From contig BOCB01000071.1 in NCBI GenBank assembly GCA_026002695.1, positions 1 to 6,276 on the forward strand: a stretch of DNA of 6,276 nt, given 5' to 3'. The position numbers were made by a program, and so were the translations under genes. The stretch comes from Synergistales bacterium. GTDB lineage: Bacteria > Synergistota > Synergistia > Synergistales > Synergistaceae. Below the pieces are notes generated by a model. That model was given only the letters and a program-made list of their open reading frames with translations. It was not told the DNA's origin and ran no database searches. Shown here in pieces: positions 4,615 through 6,276 of this stretch. Each line of letters opens with the position of its first letter. Position 1 is the stretch's first letter.

Positions 4615-4701
4615 ATGCAGGCGGGAAACGAAATGACAATCGGCGGCGTGTTCGCCCGAATGGGCGCGGCAACACCGAAACGCATAACCGACACAGTCTG
4701 A
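4615..4701 (+). CDS. 28-aa leader ORF coupled to comEC
   Basis: ATG 4615 follows GGAGGGG (4603-4609) with 5 nt spacing and opens 28 codons beginning MQAGNEMTIGG and ending RITDTV. The TGA at 4699-4701 is one base before the comEC ATG at 4703. comEC has no Shine-Dalgarno of its own, so terminating and re-initiating ribosomes from this ORF would be the natural way to start it. I recognise no family. The last five codons lie inside the comEC repeat and the rest in the cassette. It may be only a ribosome-loading device rather than a functional peptide. Confidence 0.5.
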   Translation: MQAGNEMTIGGVFARMGAATPKRITDTV

Positions 4702-4823
4702 CATGCCAGCCTTATCACTGTCTCGTGACGAGCTATACGAAAAAGAGTGGCGCTCGCGTTTCGACGCGCCTCTTTCGCGGGCGCCCGCGTTTTTGGTTCT
4801 CGCCTTCCTCCTGATATTCATCA
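4687..4823 (+). repeat. Right copy of the 137-bp direct repeat
   Basis: This copy matches 3630-3766 at 135 of 137 positions and forms the start of the intact comEC. At its left edge the likeness extends a few bases further if a one-base gap is allowed (CATA-CCG against CATAACCG). Beyond 4823 the two sequences are unrelated. Confidence 0.97.
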
Positions 4824-6256
4824 CGCTTCGTTTTAATTACGGGCGCGGCTTCCTGCCGTCGCTCTGCGCGGCGCTGACCGCCATAGCGGGGTGGGGCATG
4901 ATGGGGACGAGAGCGCCCAATCGCTCCTCCTTGCTCATGGCCGTCATATTGATTACGCTGTCGGCGGCGTTCGCGCTTCATATCTCATCCGTAATTGACG
5001 GAGACGTTTCTCCGAGGAGCTCTTTCCTCTCGTCGGAGGGCGAGGTTGTCGATATAAGCGACGGAAAATTCGGACGCACGGCGCTCGTTAAGTCAGGCGG
5101 CGTGAAGTACGTCCTGTACATTCCTTTGCCGCGCTCCCCGCGTGAAGCCGCGCAAAAAATAATTGACGGCGACATCGTGAAATTCTCCGGCTACGTTGAG
5201 CCGTTCGAGATGGCGAAAGAGAACGCGAAGGAAAGCCAAACCCCGGGGCGGAGCCTCAGCGCCTTTGACCCTTATCTGTACTGGAAGGGACGCGGGGCGA
5301 TTGCGAAAGTCTCCTACGCCGAGGCGGAGGTTACGGGTCATTCCCGCGGAATAGCGAGGTGGCGCGGCGTTTTGGGCGAGCGAATAAAGGAGACGCTGCC
5401 CGTCAGAACGTCGGGTTACTTGCTTGCGGCGCTTGTCGGGGAGAGGGATGACGCGCTCACCGCTCTGCACGGGGAAGCCGGAACGTCGCACCTGCTTGCC
5501 GTATCCGGCGCTCACGTCGGGATAGTGTTCGGCGTTCTCTGGTTTTTCCTGCGAGGTTTCAGCTTCCGGCTGTACCTCATAAGCGTGTGCCTGTGGATTT
5601 ACGCCGCGCTCGCCGGCGCGGCTCCGAGCGCGATGCGGGCGGCGTTCATGCTCCAGCTGCTGATAATCGGCAGGCTCGCCGGGCGGTCGGGCAACGCGTT
5701 CAATACGGTGAGCGCAGCCGGCGTCATCATGCTGCTTTGGAATCCGTGGCTCTTCTGGAGCGTCGGCTGGCGGCTCTCTGTGATGTCCGTGCTCGTTCTC
5801 TCCGCGATACCCGCGCTGTATATACCCTCCGGCTGCAAGGCCGCCGCCGCGTCGCCGCTCGTCTGGCTCGTTACCTCCGCGCAGTCGGCATGGACGTTCG
5901 GCACTGTCCCGCTCGCCGGACTGATAGCGAATTTCTTCGCCCTGCCGGTATTCGGCGTGTTATTTCCCATGTCGTTCGCCCTGTCGCTTCCGGCGCTCAT
6001 TGGACTTAAATTCGCTCTTCCGTTCGCGGGAGTGGTTCATGTAGCGGAGGCGTGCTTTATATTATGGGAGCGTCTGTCGAGAACCATCGTCGCCCTCTGC
6101 CCGCAAGAGGCGCATTTCTCATCGGCACTCGCGATAGCGGCCACGGCGGCGGCCTCTTATCTCTGCGCGAGAGGCTCAGGCTTTAGCCCATCAAGGGCGT
6201 ACATCGCCGCTGTAATAAATATCGCCGCGGTGTCGGTCGGATTGATTTTTCGGTGA
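4703..6256 (+). CDS. comEC: ComEC/Rec2 DNA-uptake channel, form without MBL domain
   Basis: This 517-residue polytopic protein starts at ATG 4703; an in-frame TAA at 4685-4687 bars an earlier start. Membrane segments are seen near residues 27-42, 50-68 and 75-95, followed by a soluble region (about 96-220) of the N-terminal ComEC type (DUF4131-like) containing FDPYLYWKGRGAIAKV. The competence domain then shows its hallmarks: GTSHLLAVSGAHVGI (260-274), AGAAPSAMRAA (P308, R312), NPWLFWSVGWRLS (near 347-359) and a late IANFFALPVFG segment. ComEC conducts single-stranded DNA across the inner membrane during transformation. Many homologues are 700-800 residues long and end in a metallo-beta-lactamase-like domain thought to degrade the non-transforming strand. 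That domain is absent here: the ORF ends in a membrane segment and a clean TGA. No Shine-Dalgarno precedes the ATG, so translation probably depends on the 28-codon leader ORF. Confidence 0.93.
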   Translation: MPALSLSRDELYEKEWRSRFDAPLSRAPAFLVLAFLLIFITLRFNYGRGFLPSLCAALTAIAGWGMMGTRAPNRSSLLMAVILITLSAAFALHISSVIDGDVSPRSSFLSSEGEVVDISDGKFGRTALVKSGGVKYVLYIPLPRSPREAAQKIIDGDIVKFSGYVEPFEMAKENAKESQTPGRSLSAFDPYLYWKGRGAIAKVSYAEAEVTGHSRGIARWRGVLGERIKETLPVRTSGYLLAALVGERDDALTALHGEAGTSHLLAVSGAHVGIVFGVLWFFLRGFSFRLYLISVCLWIYAALAGAAPSAMRAAFMLQLLIIGRLAGRSGNAFNTVSAAGVIMLLWNPWLFWSVGWRLSVMSVLVLSAIPALYIPSGCKAAAASPLVWLVTSAQSAWTFGTVPLAGLIANFFALPVFGVLFPMSFALSLPALIGLKFALPFAGVVHVAEACFILWERLSRTIVALCPQEAHFSSALAIAATAAASYLCARGSGFSPSRAYIAAVINIAAVSVGLIFR

Positions 6257-6258
6257 GG

Positions 6259-6276
6259 ATATATATATATATATAT
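6259..6276. repeat. (AT)9 microsatellite running off the window end
   Basis: Two bases after the comEC stop codon an uninterrupted AT repeat begins and continues to the last base, so its full length is unknown. It could be a true dinucleotide tract, or mark an assembly end at a low-complexity sequence. Confidence 0.85.

Larger units (their letters stand above)
3767..4686. mobile_element. 920-bp HigBA cassette inserted at the comEC start
   Basis: This is the DNA between the two 137-bp direct repeats. It holds higB and higA on the minus strand, their promoter, and at the right end a plus-strand promoter and leader ORF reading into comEC. There is no transposase or integrase. The ends show a weak imperfect inverted match (3767-3782 against the complement of 4668-4683, 11 of 16). 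The arrangement target-cassette-target leaves one full copy of comEC intact, and resembles the insertion with long target duplication known for some restriction-modification genes. The mechanism is inferred. Confidence 0.6.

Noticed and set aside
3767..4686. Classical insertion sequence or integrative element
   Set aside because: There is no transposase or integrase, and a 137-bp target duplication is far longer than the few bases IS elements produce.
5587..6009. Arg-rich 140-codon plus-strand ORF, and minus-strand ORFs at 5093-5515 and 5599-6000
   Set aside because: They are shadow frames of GC-rich comEC, whose competence-domain motifs are unambiguous.

Overview
This window looks like a competence (DNA uptake) locus from a member of the Synergistota (Synergistales). 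The strongest taxonomic clue is the C-terminus of the large secreted protein at 756-2858: a Gly-rich stretch, GGGC-DAG, a short hydrophobic segment and a basic tail, which matches the Synergist-CTERM type of sorting signal. The assignment is from memory of the family; no search was run.

Layout, left to right. (1) 3-209: the 3' end of comEA (helix-hairpin-helix DNA-binding domain). (2) 210-755: regulatory and repeat-rich DNA with a perfect 28-bp palindrome, a good sigma70-type promoter, a strongly primed 52-codon ORF that runs through a (CGTT)10 tract, and a terminator-like hairpin just upstream of the next gene. (3) 756-2858: secreted, C-terminally sorted surface protein, followed by an intrinsic terminator and a cluster of GC-rich palindromes. 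(4) 3026-3606: a Phd/YefM-RelE toxin-antitoxin operon with its own promoter and a candidate operator. (5) 3630-4823: a HigBA-type toxin-antitoxin operon on the minus strand, flanked by two direct 137-bp copies of the 5' end of comEC; the left copy is a dead fragment and the right copy belongs to the full gene. (6) 4547-6256: a promoter, a 28-codon leader ORF and comEC, the inner-membrane DNA channel, in a 517-residue form without the usual C-terminal metallo-beta-lactamase domain. The window ends inside an (AT)n tract.

How it fits together: comEA and comEC are usually neighbours. Here about 4.5 kb of accessory DNA separates them, and a toxin-antitoxin cassette sits at the comEC start in a way that leaves comEC intact, because the target was duplicated. 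The two most unusual points are this insertion with a long target duplication, and the region ahead of the surface-protein gene. There a tetranucleotide repeat inside a leader ORF sets which frame ribosomes use to approach a terminator hairpin. Loss of one repeat unit would carry translation into the hairpin, which suggests (as inference) a phase-variable transcription attenuator.
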